Positions 1 through 7,980 of a DNA stretch of 14,448 nucleotides are shown here, one piece after another. The stretch lies in the NCBI GenBank assembly GCA_038230275.1, contig JBBRNO010000160.1:1-14448 (forward strand), written 5' to 3'. The position numbers and the translations under genes were made by a program. The stretch comes from JANXXV01 sp038230275. Its GTDB lineage: Bacteria; Acidobacteriota; Terriglobia; Bryobacterales; Bryobacteraceae. The notes below the pieces were generated by a model. That model worked only from the letters and a program-made list of their open reading frames with translations, ran no database searches and was not told the DNA's origin. Positions within the stretch are counted from its first letter, which is position 1; each line of letters starts with the position of its first letter.

Positions 1-44
1 CGGTTGGGTGGTTTAACACTCAAAAGCAAAACCAAAAGGAGGCT

Positions 45-59
45 GGCCGCTTCGCGGCC
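45..59 (-). terminator. Possible terminator hairpin for the 168-818 gene
   Basis: GGCCGC and GCGGCC arms flank a 3-base loop. Read on the minus strand, the hairpin lies about 110 bases past the stop of the secreted-protein gene. It is followed by a T-rich but interrupted tract (the complement of positions 21-38). The arms are perfect; the tail is poor for an intrinsic terminator. Confidence 0.35.
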
Positions 60-76
60 CGCTCAATCTCATTTAT

Positions 77-134
77 TTCAGGATCATCTTGTATTGGAAT
101 GAAACCTACCTTCAGGATCATCCTTGGATTGGAA
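77..134. repeat. Imperfect direct repeat, two ~23-base copies
   Basis: Copy 1 (77-99) and copy 2 (111-134) both begin TTCAGGATCATC and end ATTGGAA. They differ by a short substitution and one inserted base, and repeat with a 34-base period. The pair lies in noncoding sequence just past the stop of the minus-strand gene at 168. Its function is unknown; it may be the edge of a larger repeat family or a local duplication. Confidence 0.5.
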
Positions 135-167
135 AATGCTGTAGAGGTAGGTTGCAGAGAAAAATTC

Positions 168-818
168 CTATCGGCCTTTGGGGCCTTCAATCTCGCCCCA
201 GATCACTTGGTAGGCCTCCAGTTCATTGTCCAGATTGCGGCCGCAGCGAATGGAAACGCGGATATTCACCGCCAGCATGGAAGCCTCGGCTGGAAGACCG
301 CTATCCATATAACGGGTGTCCTGGCGCAACAAAACGGTGGTTTCGCCCTGCGAGCGAGTTCGCAGGACCATCATCTGTGTATTCAACCGGAGGATGACTC
401 CGCTAAACGTCAAGTTGCCGCGAGGGTAAAGTTGATCGAGTAGCGTGCTTCGACGGGCGGTAACGCGGTAACCGGGGTTGGTGGGTGGCGGTTTCTCCAC
501 CACGCGCAGGGTGCGGGCATAACAACGCTGGCTGCCCGGCTTCCGGTCGGTAACCAGTTCCAGCCGGTCGCCGGCCTTCAGAACACCCATCGCAATGCGT
601 TCGCCGTCGCGCTCCATGTAGGTGAAGCCGTCGAAGTGGCAGGTATACAAACGGTCGGGCGGAAGGCGGACCAGCATATCCCCTTCTGTCTTGTTGCCGT
701 CCCATTCCACCAGGTCGCCGCGAACAATGCCGCTCGGGGCGTTTTCCTGAGACATAGCCGGCATGCCCACAAAGGTGGCCCACGTGATCGCGAAGACGGT
801 TAACCGCCGCAGGCGCAT
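168..818 (-). CDS. Secreted protein of unknown function, two beta-rich modules
   Basis: This 216-residue protein begins with a typical Sec signal peptide: basic residues 2-5, a hydrophobic core at about 6-20, and likely cleavage after AMS near residue 23. The mature part looks like two related small beta modules, about 30-110 and 120-212. Each alternates short hydrophobic strands with turns, resembling the OB-like DUF5666-type proteins common in Acidobacteria. That family link is a guess from the pattern. There are no catalytic motifs and no membrane anchor after the signal, so it is probably periplasmic or exported. The ATG start is preceded by GAG seven bases upstream and by a TATACT box at 839-844. 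The gene diverges from the glycan operon at 924, and the shared 105-bp gap could hold both promoters. Confidence 0.75.
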   Translation of the reverse strand: MRLRRLTVFAITWATFVGMPAMSQENAPSGIVRGDLVEWDGNKTEGDMLVRLPPDRLYTCHFDGFTYMERDGERIAMGVLKAGDRLELVTDRKPGSQRCYARTLRVVEKPPPTNPGYRVTARRSTLLDQLYPRGNLTFSGVILRLNTQMMVLRTRSQGETTVLLRQDTRYMDSGLPAEASMLAVNIRVSIRCGRNLDNELEAYQVIWGEIEGPKGR

Positions 819-838
819 GGTTGTTCTCGACTTGCTTC

Positions 839-844
839 AGTATA
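839..844 (-). promoter_or_regulatory. Putative -10 box (TATACT) of the 168-818 gene
   Basis: TATACT on the minus strand matches the sigma70 -10 consensus at five of six bases and lies about 20 bases upstream of the ATG. No good -35 is seen at 16-18 bases, so this is a weak or activator-dependent promoter, or chance. Confidence 0.35.
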
Positions 845-923
845 GAACCGAAACCAGATTTGGATGAGGCACATCGAATGTTACTATTAAGGAAATCCGG
901 AAATCGTAGCTGGGGAAGTTTGG

Positions 924-2006
924 GTGCCTCTACATAATTCGTCGCTAGACCGCGCAGGCTGTTGGTACGTCAAGTCGGGCATTCAGGAACCGGCAGGCGG
1001 CGTAGCGCGATACTATCTTGCCGGCGCCGGCCGGAATGCACTCGTCTCCACCGAAATCACCGGTTACGTTATTAGCGCACTGGTCTACCTTTACCAGAAG
1101 CGCGCGGATCAAAGTTTTCTCGAAGCGGCCGTCCGGGCGGCACGGTTTCTAGTGGACCGCGCCTGGAACCCGCGCCTCAGGACGTTTCCTTTCGAATATT
1201 CCGAGCATGGTACCCAGCCCCAGGCGCTGACCTATTTTTTCGATTGTGGAATTATTGTCCGCGGACTCTTGACGCTGTGGCGGACTACTGCTGACGAATC
1301 GCTGCTGGCTTGCGCGCGCGAGGCTGGCCAATCCATGCTGGCCGACTTTGCACGGGAGGACGAGATCCACCCGATTCTGGCATTGCCCGCGAAACTGCCG
1401 CTTCCCTACACCCGGCAGTGGTCCCGCAGCCCGGGCTGTTACCAGTTGAAGGCTGCCTTGGCCTGGCACGAACTGTTCCGGGTGACGGGCGAAACCGCGT
1501 TTAGCGCCAGCTACGAACGGGCTCTTGGGCTGGCGCTGGAAAGCAAAGATCGATTCCTGCCGGCTGAAACACCCGAAAAGACCATGGACCGGCTGCACGC
1601 CTACTGCTATTTTTTGGAGGCGCTGCTCCCTCATTCCGGCCGCCCGGAATGCCGAGCCGCGCTGGCGGAAGGGATTCCGCGCGTCAGCGCCTATCTGCGG
1701 CAGATTACGCCCGTGTTTGCCCGGTCCGATGTGTACGCGCAGTTGCTGCGGGTTCGACTCTATGCTGCAAATCTGGCCGGCTTGCCGTTGCATGAGCTGG
1801 AAGCGGAAGAAGAGGCCGCCTGCATCAGTACGTTTCAATGCCAGAGTAGCGATGCCCGGATGAATGGAGGGTTTTATTTCGGCCGCAAAGGCGAGTCAAT
1901 GCTTCCGTTCATCAACCCTGTTTCCACAGCATTTTGCCTGCAAGCGCTGGACCTGTGGAAAGAGCGGGGCCATGATTCCCAACTCGATCCGCAAGCACTC
2001 ATTTGA
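924..2006 (+). CDS. Predicted alpha/alpha-toroid protein, glycan-associated, function unknown
   Basis: This is a 360-residue, mostly helical protein without signal peptide or membrane segment. It shows repeated helix pairs with aromatic-rich turns, for example EITGYVISALVYLY (44-57), FDCGIIVRGLLTLW (106-119), the segment around GCYQLKAALAWHELF (171-185) and MDRLHAYCYFLEALLP (221-236). Near the C-terminus is a glycine/aromatic loop, NGGFYFGRKGE (314-324). The pattern is that of (alpha/alpha)6 barrels, as in GlcNAc 2-epimerase-like, glycoside hydrolase and cyclase folds, but I cannot assign an activity. The GTG start is preceded by a GGGGAAG-like ribosome site at 912-918. The stop overlaps the start of the GT2-GT4 gene in TTGA, so the two are translationally coupled. 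I infer a role in modifying or processing the glycan made by that partner. Confidence 0.7.
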   Translation: MPLHNSSLDRAGCWYVKSGIQEPAGGVARYYLAGAGRNALVSTEITGYVISALVYLYQKRADQSFLEAAVRAARFLVDRAWNPRLRTFPFEYSEHGTQPQALTYFFDCGIIVRGLLTLWRTTADESLLACAREAGQSMLADFAREDEIHPILALPAKLPLPYTRQWSRSPGCYQLKAALAWHELFRVTGETAFSASYERALGLALESKDRFLPAETPEKTMDRLHAYCYFLEALLPHSGRPECRAALAEGIPRVSAYLRQITPVFARSDVYAQLLRVRLYAANLAGLPLHELEAEEEAACISTFQCQSSDARMNGGFYFGRKGESMLPFINPVSTAFCLQALDLWKERGHDSQLDPQALI

Positions 2007-4669
2007 GACCCCGCATCAAGATCGCATTTGCCTCCGGCTCGGACGAGTTGATCCCGGCATTTCTCAATGAAATTGAACGGTTCTATCCCGAGTTGGAGCT
2101 GTACGTGGTTTCTGAGTTTCCGCCCCCTAAGGGCAAGTGGATTCCCTACCATTTGGGGCGAAGCTTCCGGGAGAATTTGGACCGCTGCCGGGCCACGCTA
2201 AAAGGTACTGACATTCAGATTGCCGCAGTACTCCTCCAGCCACGGATGCCATTCTGGCGGATGCGAATGATGCCGGCTGTGCTTGCTCCCCTACGCACGC
2301 TCATCTACAACGAAAACCTGGACCATTTCATGATCCGGCCCAATGGCATGGGCAGCATTGGACGGCACTTCGCCTGGCGGACGGCGAACTTCTTCCGCTG
2401 GCAGACCTCTCCGGGAGGCCATCTCTACACGTTTCTTTGGCGCATGACCCATCCCTCGGAGTTGCGTGTGCCGGGCTTGAGGGAAATGGCCGCATCCATG
2501 GGCAAGCTAGCCCTTTTGCGAAAACGAATCGCGAAGCGAAGGCCGCTCCCTGTGGTGGGCGCTTCCCTTCCCCTTGGTATTTCAGTGGTGATCCCGTCGC
2601 GCAACGGCAGAGAGCTGCTGGAACGGCTGCTCCCCGGTTTGATTCGGGAATTGAATACCCAACCCTCCGAGATTATCGTTGTCGACAACGGTTCCAGCGA
2701 TGGGACCCGCGAATTTCTAGCCGCCGTGTATCCTCACGTTCGCACGGAGGTCAGCATTGAGCCTCTTTCCTTTGCTCGCGCGGTGAACCTCGGCATGCGG
2801 CTGGCCCGGTATTCCCGTACCTTCCTGCTGAACAACGACATGGTGCTGCATCCGGGCTTCTTTGCTCCTTTGCTGGCCGCCTTTGCCACAGTGCCCGATC
2901 TGTTCTGCGCCACGGCCCAGATTTTCTTCCCCGATGGACAGCGGCGGGAGGAAACCGGGAAGGCGGTGATGCCGCGGACGGCCGGGGAAGGTTTTCCGGT
3001 GCGCTGCGATTTGCCGCTGGAGGGCGAATCCGGCAGTTACGTTCTCTACGGCAGCGGCGGCTGCTCACTGTTCGATAGTGCGAAGGCTGCGGCGCTTGGC
3101 GGGTTCGATGAGATCTACGAACCGGCGTACGTGGAGGATCTGGATCTAGGTTTTCGTGCCTGGCAGATGGGCTGGCCCACCGTGTTCGTTGCCGGTTCGG
3201 CGGTGACTCACGACCACCGCGCCACCACCTCCCGCTACTACACCGAGGCCGAATTGGAGCGGGTGCTGGAGATCAACTATTTCCGCTTTCTGGTCCGCTG
3301 CATTCAATCGCCGAGATTGTTCGCCAAGCTCTGGGATCAGGCCGTAACCCGGTTAACGGGGAACGGAACGGAGCCGGGATTGCAAGCGCTGGCCGAGACG
3401 CGTCAGGCATCGAAGTGGGTGAACGGCCGGATCCGCAGTTGCATGGACGACGAACTCCTACTGGCGCTGACCAGCGGTGAAGTGGCCGTGTTTCCGGGCC
3501 GCCCACCGGCCGGGCGTCCCGTTGTGATGGTTGTCGCGCCGTATGTTCCCTTCCCCTTGGCGCACGGCGGAGCAGTCCGGATGTACAATCTGATGCGCCG
3601 CGCGGCCGCCGCCTACGACCAGGTGCTGATTACCTTCGCCGATCAGTTGCAGACGCCGCCCGCCGAACTGTTGGATATCTGCGCTGAGGTGGTGCAGGTG
3701 AAACGAGTCGGAAGTCATGTCCGGCCTTCCACTCCCCTGCCTGACACGGTTGAGGAGTTCGATTCCGCCGCGTTCCGCGCGGCGATCCGGCAGACGGCAG
3801 CCAAATGGAAGCCGGCCGTGGCGCAATTGGAATTCACGCAGATGGCGCAGTATGCGGCCGACTGCGCACCGGCTCGCACGCTTCTTGTAGAACACGACAT
3901 CACGTTAGACCTCTACCAGCAATTGCTTGCGCAGTCTGAGGATTGGGAAACCCGCCGCCAGTGGGAGCGTTGGGTTCGTTTCGAAACCGCTGCCTGGCGA
4001 AACGTGGATTGCGTAGTCACCATGTCTGAGAAAGACCAGTCGGCGGTGAGAGGCGCCAAGCGCTGTACCGCTTTGCCGAACGGCGTCGACTTGCAGAGAT
4101 TCCAGCACTCAGCCGAAGAGCCGGAGCCGCTGCGGCTGCTGTTCATTGGATCTTTCGGGCACCTCCCAAATGTGCTGGCGCTGGACTATTTCCTGCGCAA
4201 AGTGTGGCCGTTGCTGCAAGCCGTCCATCCCGTGCTGCACATTATCGCGGGAGCGCGGCACCATTACTTTCAGGAGTTTCACGAAAGCCGGGTGAGGCTG
4301 CATCTGGATCAACCCGGCATTGCAGTGGAAGGCTTCGTTTCCGACGTGCGGCCGGCCTACCGCAGAGCTTCGATTGTCATCGCGCCACTGCTCGCCTCGG
4401 CAGGCACGAATATTAAGATCCTGGAGGCAATGGCCATGGGAAAGGCGATTGTAAGCACACCCGGCGGAGTCAATGGTTTGGATGTGCGGCCGGGAGAAGA
4501 CCTGATCGTGGCCGGGACCGCTCAGGAATTCGCGGACGCGATTGTGCGATTGACCCGGGATGCGGACGAACGCAAACGGTTGGAGCGGGCCGCCCGATGT
4601 ACGGCGGAGGCGAAATACGGTTGGGACGTGATCGCTGAGCTGCAAGCGAAACTCTACGAGAGTCTGTAA
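2003..4669 (+). CDS. Two-domain glycosyltransferase (GT2 + GT4 fusion)
   Basis: This 888-residue protein starts at a TTG overlapping the previous stop by 4 bp. Residues 1-180 form an uncharacterised N-terminal domain. Residues 192-430 are a GT2 (GT-A fold) domain: ISVVIPSRN (193-201), VDNGSSDG (227-234), the DXD-like NND (277-279) and the acceptor-side VEDLDLGFRAW (377-387). Residues 506-888 are a GT4 (GT-B fold) domain: a glycine-rich HGGAVRMYNL (521-530), LPNGVD (691-696), FIGSFGHLPN (714-723) and GTNIKILEAMAMGKAIVST (801-819) with the family's conserved Glu808. No transmembrane segment is obvious, so it is probably cytoplasmic. Two catalytic units in one chain usually add successive sugars to a lipid-linked or surface polysaccharide. 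Donor and acceptor cannot be read from the sequence. Confidence 0.88.
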   Translation: MRPRIKIAFASGSDELIPAFLNEIERFYPELELYVVSEFPPPKGKWIPYHLGRSFRENLDRCRATLKGTDIQIAAVLLQPRMPFWRMRMMPAVLAPLRTLIYNENLDHFMIRPNGMGSIGRHFAWRTANFFRWQTSPGGHLYTFLWRMTHPSELRVPGLREMAASMGKLALLRKRIAKRRPLPVVGASLPLGISVVIPSRNGRELLERLLPGLIRELNTQPSEIIVVDNGSSDGTREFLAAVYPHVRTEVSIEPLSFARAVNLGMRLARYSRTFLLNNDMVLHPGFFAPLLAAFATVPDLFCATAQIFFPDGQRREETGKAVMPRTAGEGFPVRCDLPLEGESGSYVLYGSGGCSLFDSAKAAALGGFDEIYEPAYVEDLDLGFRAWQMGWPTVFVAGSAVTHDHRATTSRYYTEAELERVLEINYFRFLVRCIQSPRLFAKLWDQAVTRLTGNGTEPGLQALAETRQASKWVNGRIRSCMDDELLLALTSGEVAVFPGRPPAGRPVVMVVAPYVPFPLAHGGAVRMYNLMRRAAAAYDQVLITFADQLQTPPAELLDICAEVVQVKRVGSHVRPSTPLPDTVEEFDSAAFRAAIRQTAAKWKPAVAQLEFTQMAQYAADCAPARTLLVEHDITLDLYQQLLAQSEDWETRRQWERWVRFETAAWRNVDCVVTMSEKDQSAVRGAKRCTALPNGVDLQRFQHSAEEPEPLRLLFIGSFGHLPNVLALDYFLRKVWPLLQAVHPVLHIIAGARHHYFQEFHESRVRLHLDQPGIAVEGFVSDVRPAYRRASIVIAPLLASAGTNIKILEAMAMGKAIVSTPGGVNGLDVRPGEDLIVAGTAQEFADAIVRLTRDADERKRLERAARCTAEAKYGWDVIAELQAKLYESL

Positions 4670-4878
4670 GTCGCCGCGTCGCCGCCGCTGCAAATCCTGC
4701 AACTCCCAACAGCACCCTCGCTGCGCTCGTCGCGCCAGTGGTTGGGTCAGTTGCGCCATGGCAGCCTTGCCCCAAACAGTCCATATCCCTAAAGGCAAGC
4801 GTAGCGGCACTACCCAAAAACGCAGACCATCCGGCTTCCACGCAAGCCAACAGGCCTCGGGGAACCGGTGAATGTGGA
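4670..4878. other. Convergent intergenic gap, no feature recognised
   Basis: This 209-bp gap separates two convergent genes. It is GC-rich, with a compositionally skewed GCCGCCGCTGC-type stretch at its left end. I see no clear intrinsic terminator hairpin with a T tract for either gene, and no credible small gene. Confidence 0.4.
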
Positions 4879-6354
4879 TTAAAGCTTGCGGCCCACAACG
4901 GCGTAATCCAACGCACCGAAGAACGCTTCGCGGAATTCGGCCGGAATCGTAGCAAGCGCAGGCATGCTTTCTACCGCGGGTGACTGGCGGTGAACTTGCA
5001 CGCCACCGAAACCGAACTCTTCCAGATAAAAAACCAGCAGCGCCGCCGGAATCGGGCGCGTGTGCGTCGGGTCCAAATAGAAATGAGTGGCGAAAATGGC
5101 CAGACATTCGGGGTTCGGCGTCTCAATGGCGAGCACGCCGCCGGCGCGGAGTTTCGCCGCTGCCAACCGGACCAGTTCCGGAACGCGCTCCGGCAGCAGG
5201 TGTTCGACCACTTGCGAGGAATAAATTCCGTCCAGGGCAGCATCCGGAAGATCGTTGAGGTATAGGAAAAGGTCGGCGGCTTCGGCGTCCAGTCCTTTGG
5301 CGCGGCAGAGCGCGATCGATTCCGGGTCCGAGTCGATGCCCCTGGCGGCGATGCCCGCATCTTTCAGGACTTCCAGGAACTCGCCACGGCCACAACCGAT
5401 ATCGAGAACCTGGGTGCAGCCGGCGAATTGCGGAACGTAGAACTTCTGCCTGCTGCGGACATAGTCCCCGGCGCCCCGAAAGCGCTCCGCGAAGCGGGCG
5501 TAATCGAAGCCAAGAGTGGGAACAGGCGCTGGCGCCACGGTGGCGGCAGCGGCCTCCGGGTGCAGAATCGTGCGCTGCCGGATGATTCGTAATTCCGTAT
5601 GAATCAGCCGTTCGTAGTCCACGCGGATATGTTGCAGGTCGTCCCATAACCGTTTCTGAATTTCCGCTATCGATTTGGCCATCGCGGCCGTAAAACCCGC
5701 ATGGGCAAGCTTGGCGGAAGCAGTGAAATCCAGATGCTGCGCCTGGATGGCCTGGCGAAAATTTGTTTCCAACTGGCGAAAGTTGGTTTCCATCAGCAGC
5801 GCCCGGTGGTGGAATCCGGCCTGCAAATCTGCCATGGCGCGCAACAATTGGACTTCCGTCGAGAACTGCTTCCGCTGCCACTCTTCACGCCAGGCGATCC
5901 AATGGACGCGAATATCTTTTAGTTCCCTGGCTTCCTCGCGCAAGGCAGCGGCCTCCGCGGCTGCCACGGCCTCCGCTTCTTTGGTCCGCGCGGAAAGTAC
6001 CGCGATGGTGCGGTTCGCCTCACCGAATGCGGTCAGCAGCGACTCCACGCATCCCAGCAAGGCGCGATTGAATTCCACTTGATCTCGAACAAACCAGCCG
6101 AGCGACCGGGCGATCTGGCGTTTGGTGAACTGAATGGCCCAATTGATTGCGCCACCCGGCCTGGGATTCACCGTACCAATGGCCGCCACCTTGGCCTCGG
6201 CGGCATCGCGGGCATGAACCACTGGCATCAGATCCGGCAGCGATACCCCAAGGCTCGCAATTGGGCCCGAAGGATGATGCGCCCGCACGCGTTCTTCAAT
6301 CGAGCGGATAATGGCGGCCAATTCTTCCGTATTCGGGTCGGGGTCAGCGGCCAC
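4879..6354 (-). CDS. Long-helix class I SAM-dependent methyltransferase, probably polysaccharide-related
   Basis: This is a 491-residue protein. Residues about 70-105 form an amphipathic, basic/aromatic segment (NWAIQFTKRQIARSLGWFV) of the kind that may bind membrane. Residues about 105-265 are long charged helices, likely coiled coil, including a near-repeat of NFRQLE/NFRQAI (191-204). The C-terminal part (about 300-491) is a class I methyltransferase: motif I VLDIGCGRGE (316-325), the acidic SAM-ribose site GIDSD (339-343), QVVEHL (381-386) and ETPNP (411-415). The arrangement recalls O-antigen chain-terminating methyltransferases, in which a coiled coil measures chain length, but here the helices precede the enzyme and no kinase is present. 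The GTG start lies inside the end of queF (11-bp overlap), so it is translated by coupling. The target is unknown. Confidence 0.8.
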   Translation of the reverse strand: MAADPDPNTEELAAIIRSIEERVRAHHPSGPIASLGVSLPDLMPVVHARDAAEAKVAAIGTVNPRPGGAINWAIQFTKRQIARSLGWFVRDQVEFNRALLGCVESLLTAFGEANRTIAVLSARTKEAEAVAAAEAAALREEARELKDIRVHWIAWREEWQRKQFSTEVQLLRAMADLQAGFHHRALLMETNFRQLETNFRQAIQAQHLDFTASAKLAHAGFTAAMAKSIAEIQKRLWDDLQHIRVDYERLIHTELRIIRQRTILHPEAAAATVAPAPVPTLGFDYARFAERFRGAGDYVRSRQKFYVPQFAGCTQVLDIGCGRGEFLEVLKDAGIAARGIDSDPESIALCRAKGLDAEAADLFLYLNDLPDAALDGIYSSQVVEHLLPERVPELVRLAAAKLRAGGVLAIETPNPECLAIFATHFYLDPTHTRPIPAALLVFYLEEFGFGGVQVHRQSPAVESMPALATIPAEFREAFFGALDYAVVGRKL

Positions 6355-6739
6355 GCTTTTTGCTCCAACTCGCCGTGATACGGGACTGAATGCCGCCCCT
6401 TGGCGTGAATTCGCCCACTACCGTTGCCGAGACCGGCTTACAGGCGCGAACCACATCGCGAAGAAACTTATTCACTACGTTCTCGTAGAAGATGCCGAGA
6501 TTGCGATATTCCAGTTCATACATCTTCAGCGACTTCAACTCCAGACAAAGCTTGTCCGGAACGTAGCGAAGCGTCAGCTTGCCGAAATCCGGAAGGCTCG
6601 TCTTAGGGCAGATCGATGTGAATTCCGGGATTACGATTTCGATCTCATAGCCGGGGTACTGGTTCGGCCACGTCTCGATCTCGGGCAGCTTCGCATCCAC
6701 GCCGGACCGGGCATGTTCGTCGGTATATTGCCTTTTCAT
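6344..6739 (-). CDS. queF: NADPH-dependent 7-cyano-7-deazaguanine reductase (preQ0 reductase)
   Basis: QueF reduces the nitrile of preQ0 to the aminomethyl group of preQ1, the last free-base step before insertion into tRNA on the way to queuosine. The 131-residue length fits the short, unimodular (YkvM-type) subfamily. The catalytic motif FTSICPKTSLPDF (40-52) carries the thioimide-forming Cys44 and proton-donor Asp51. The substrate and NADPH motif ELKSLKMYELEYRN (67-80) with Glu67 follows, then GIFYENVVN. The ATG start overlaps the TIGR00300 stop in ATGA (4 bp), and the stop lies within the start of the next gene, so queF sits in the middle of a tightly coupled trio. No other queuosine genes are visible nearby, so the placement is not a full pathway operon. 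Confidence 0.95.
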   Translation of the reverse strand: MKRQYTDEHARSGVDAKLPEIETWPNQYPGYEIEIVIPEFTSICPKTSLPDFGKLTLRYVPDKLCLELKSLKMYELEYRNLGIFYENVVNKFLRDVVRACKPVSATVVGEFTPRGGIQSRITASWSKKRGR

Positions 6740-7980
6740 GCGTCTCCCATCCCCACCAGCGCGTCCGCTAAATGTTCCAGAAACAAGCCCACGTCGGTCA
6801 CTACGCCCACGGCTTGGCCAGTGCCCCGGTCGCTCACCTTGGTGGCGACGGCGGGGTTAATATCCACGCAAACAATCTTCACCCAGCTCGGCAGCATATT
6901 GCCGATAGCGATGGAGTGCAGCATCGACCCCAGGCACAGCACCACGCCCGCGCCTTTCAAGTGTTCGGCGCAAAGATCCTGCGCGATATTCATGTCGGTC
7001 ACCGTATCGGGCAGCGGGCCATCGTCGCGCAGGCTGCCCGCCAGCACAAACGGCACGTTATGCTTCACGCATTCATACATCACGCCGCTGGTAAGCCGGC
7101 CCGCCTGCACCGCACCTGCGATATTCCCGCAATTATTGATCGCGTTGATAGCGCGCATGTGATTGCGGTGGCCATGCTCTTCCGGCCGTCCGTCGGTCTG
7201 GCGCACACCAAGCGAGGTGCCCAGCAGCGCCGATTCAATGTCGTGAACTCCCAACGCATTTCCACTCAACAGGGCTTGCACATAACCGTTGCGGATCAGC
7301 CGGGCCAGGTGCACGGCGCCGCCCGTATGAACCACCACCGGTCCCGCCACCACAATAATTTTCAACTTCGCTTCGAGCGATTGCCGGATCAGCGCGGCAG
7401 TCTGCTGCACCGCCGTTTCCACCTGGCGCTCAGATGAGATGCCGTTGCTCATGAAGGCGAACGCCAGCCGGTCGCGTTCCTTTGATTCAGGAACCACGCG
7501 GATCCCCCGCATTCCCACCACCACTTCATCGCCGGCTTTGATGTCTCGCAGTTTACGGCAAAACGCCCGGCCGTCTTTGATCATCACCAGCGCGTCCATG
7601 CGCTGGTTCTCCACCTCGATCCAATTCTGGCCGCGGCGGACCAGCGTGCGATGGTTCGTGGTGGAATAGAAATCCTCCGGGGCACAACGGTCCTTCTCAA
7701 TAAAGCGGGTTTCGATTTCTCCCGAATCCACCGGCGAGCATCCCAGGCTCACTAAAGTTTCCAGAATCTGCAGAAGAGATTCCTGGGTGGGGGCTTCAAT
7801 CTTCAGACGCAGGTGCGACGGATCGCTGTTGGTGCGTCCAATTTCGAAGCGCTCGACTTCGAACTTGCCCTGAAATTCAACAACGGTGTCAAAGATTCGC
7901 TCCATCAAGTGCGAATCGATCAGGTGACCTTGCGTCTCGACGACTTCCGAAAATGGGGTTGCTGCATTGCTGGCGCTCAT
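6736..7980 (-). CDS. TIGR00300 / LOR-SDH-domain protein, possible archaeal-type ornithine cyclodeaminase
   Basis: This 414-residue protein belongs by pattern to the TIGR00300 (LOR/SDH conserved region) family. The N-terminal 1-110 is an alpha/beta ACT-like part that includes GHLIDSHLMERIFD (18-31). The larger C-terminal part is Rossmann-like, with GNALGVHDIESALLGTSLG (240-258), GSLRDDGPLPD (315-325), HSIAIGNMLPS (355-365) and DINPAVATKVSDRGTGQ (373-389). The same region forms the C-terminal half of cyanobacterial ArgZ/AgrE, and an archaeal stand-alone member has been reported as an ornithine cyclodeaminase (ornithine to proline plus ammonia). That activity is likely but not certain here; no arginine dihydrolase domain is attached. 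The ATG start has only a weak upstream purine stretch. It overlaps queF by 4 bp and is the first gene of the coupled trio. Confidence 0.85.
   Translation of the reverse strand: MSASNAATPFSEVVETQGHLIDSHLMERIFDTVVEFQGKFEVERFEIGRTNSDPSHLRLKIEAPTQESLLQILETLVSLGCSPVDSGEIETRFIEKDRCAPEDFYSTTNHRTLVRRGQNWIEVENQRMDALVMIKDGRAFCRKLRDIKAGDEVVVGMRGIRVVPESKERDRLAFAFMSNGISSERQVETAVQQTAALIRQSLEAKLKIIVVAGPVVVHTGGAVHLARLIRNGYVQALLSGNALGVHDIESALLGTSLGVRQTDGRPEEHGHRNHMRAINAINNCGNIAGAVQAGRLTSGVMYECVKHNVPFVLAGSLRDDGPLPDTVTDMNIAQDLCAEHLKGAGVVLCLGSMLHSIAIGNMLPSWVKIVCVDINPAVATKVSDRGTGQAVGVVTDVGLFLEHLADALVGMGDA

Larger units (their letters stand above)
1..167. other. Intergenic region downstream of the 168-818 gene
   Basis: No supported gene is seen here. 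The stretch holds a GC-rich hairpin (45-59) and an imperfect direct repeat (77-134), listed separately. A plus-strand frame closes at 14-16 (TAA), so the tail of a gene lying left of the window is possible, but too little is visible to call it. Confidence 0.5.

Noticed and set aside
1149..1838. A 229-residue open frame on the minus strand
   Set aside because: It is antisense to the toroid gene, which has good start, ribosome site and coupling. The antisense protein looks random.
4670..4878. Possible REP-like element or small gene in the convergent gap
   Set aside because: The GC-rich stretch has no clear palindrome, no repeat copies in the window and no ribosome-site-plus-start combination.
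4109..5107. A 332-residue open frame on the minus strand
   Set aside because: It lies opposite the GT4 domain and across the end of the helical methyltransferase. The translation is rich in Arg, Pro and Gly with no motif.
6311..7162. A 283-residue open frame on the plus strand
   Set aside because: It is antisense to queF and the TIGR00300 gene, both of which have clear family motifs. Its own translation has no recognisable domain and biased composition from high-GC codon shadowing.
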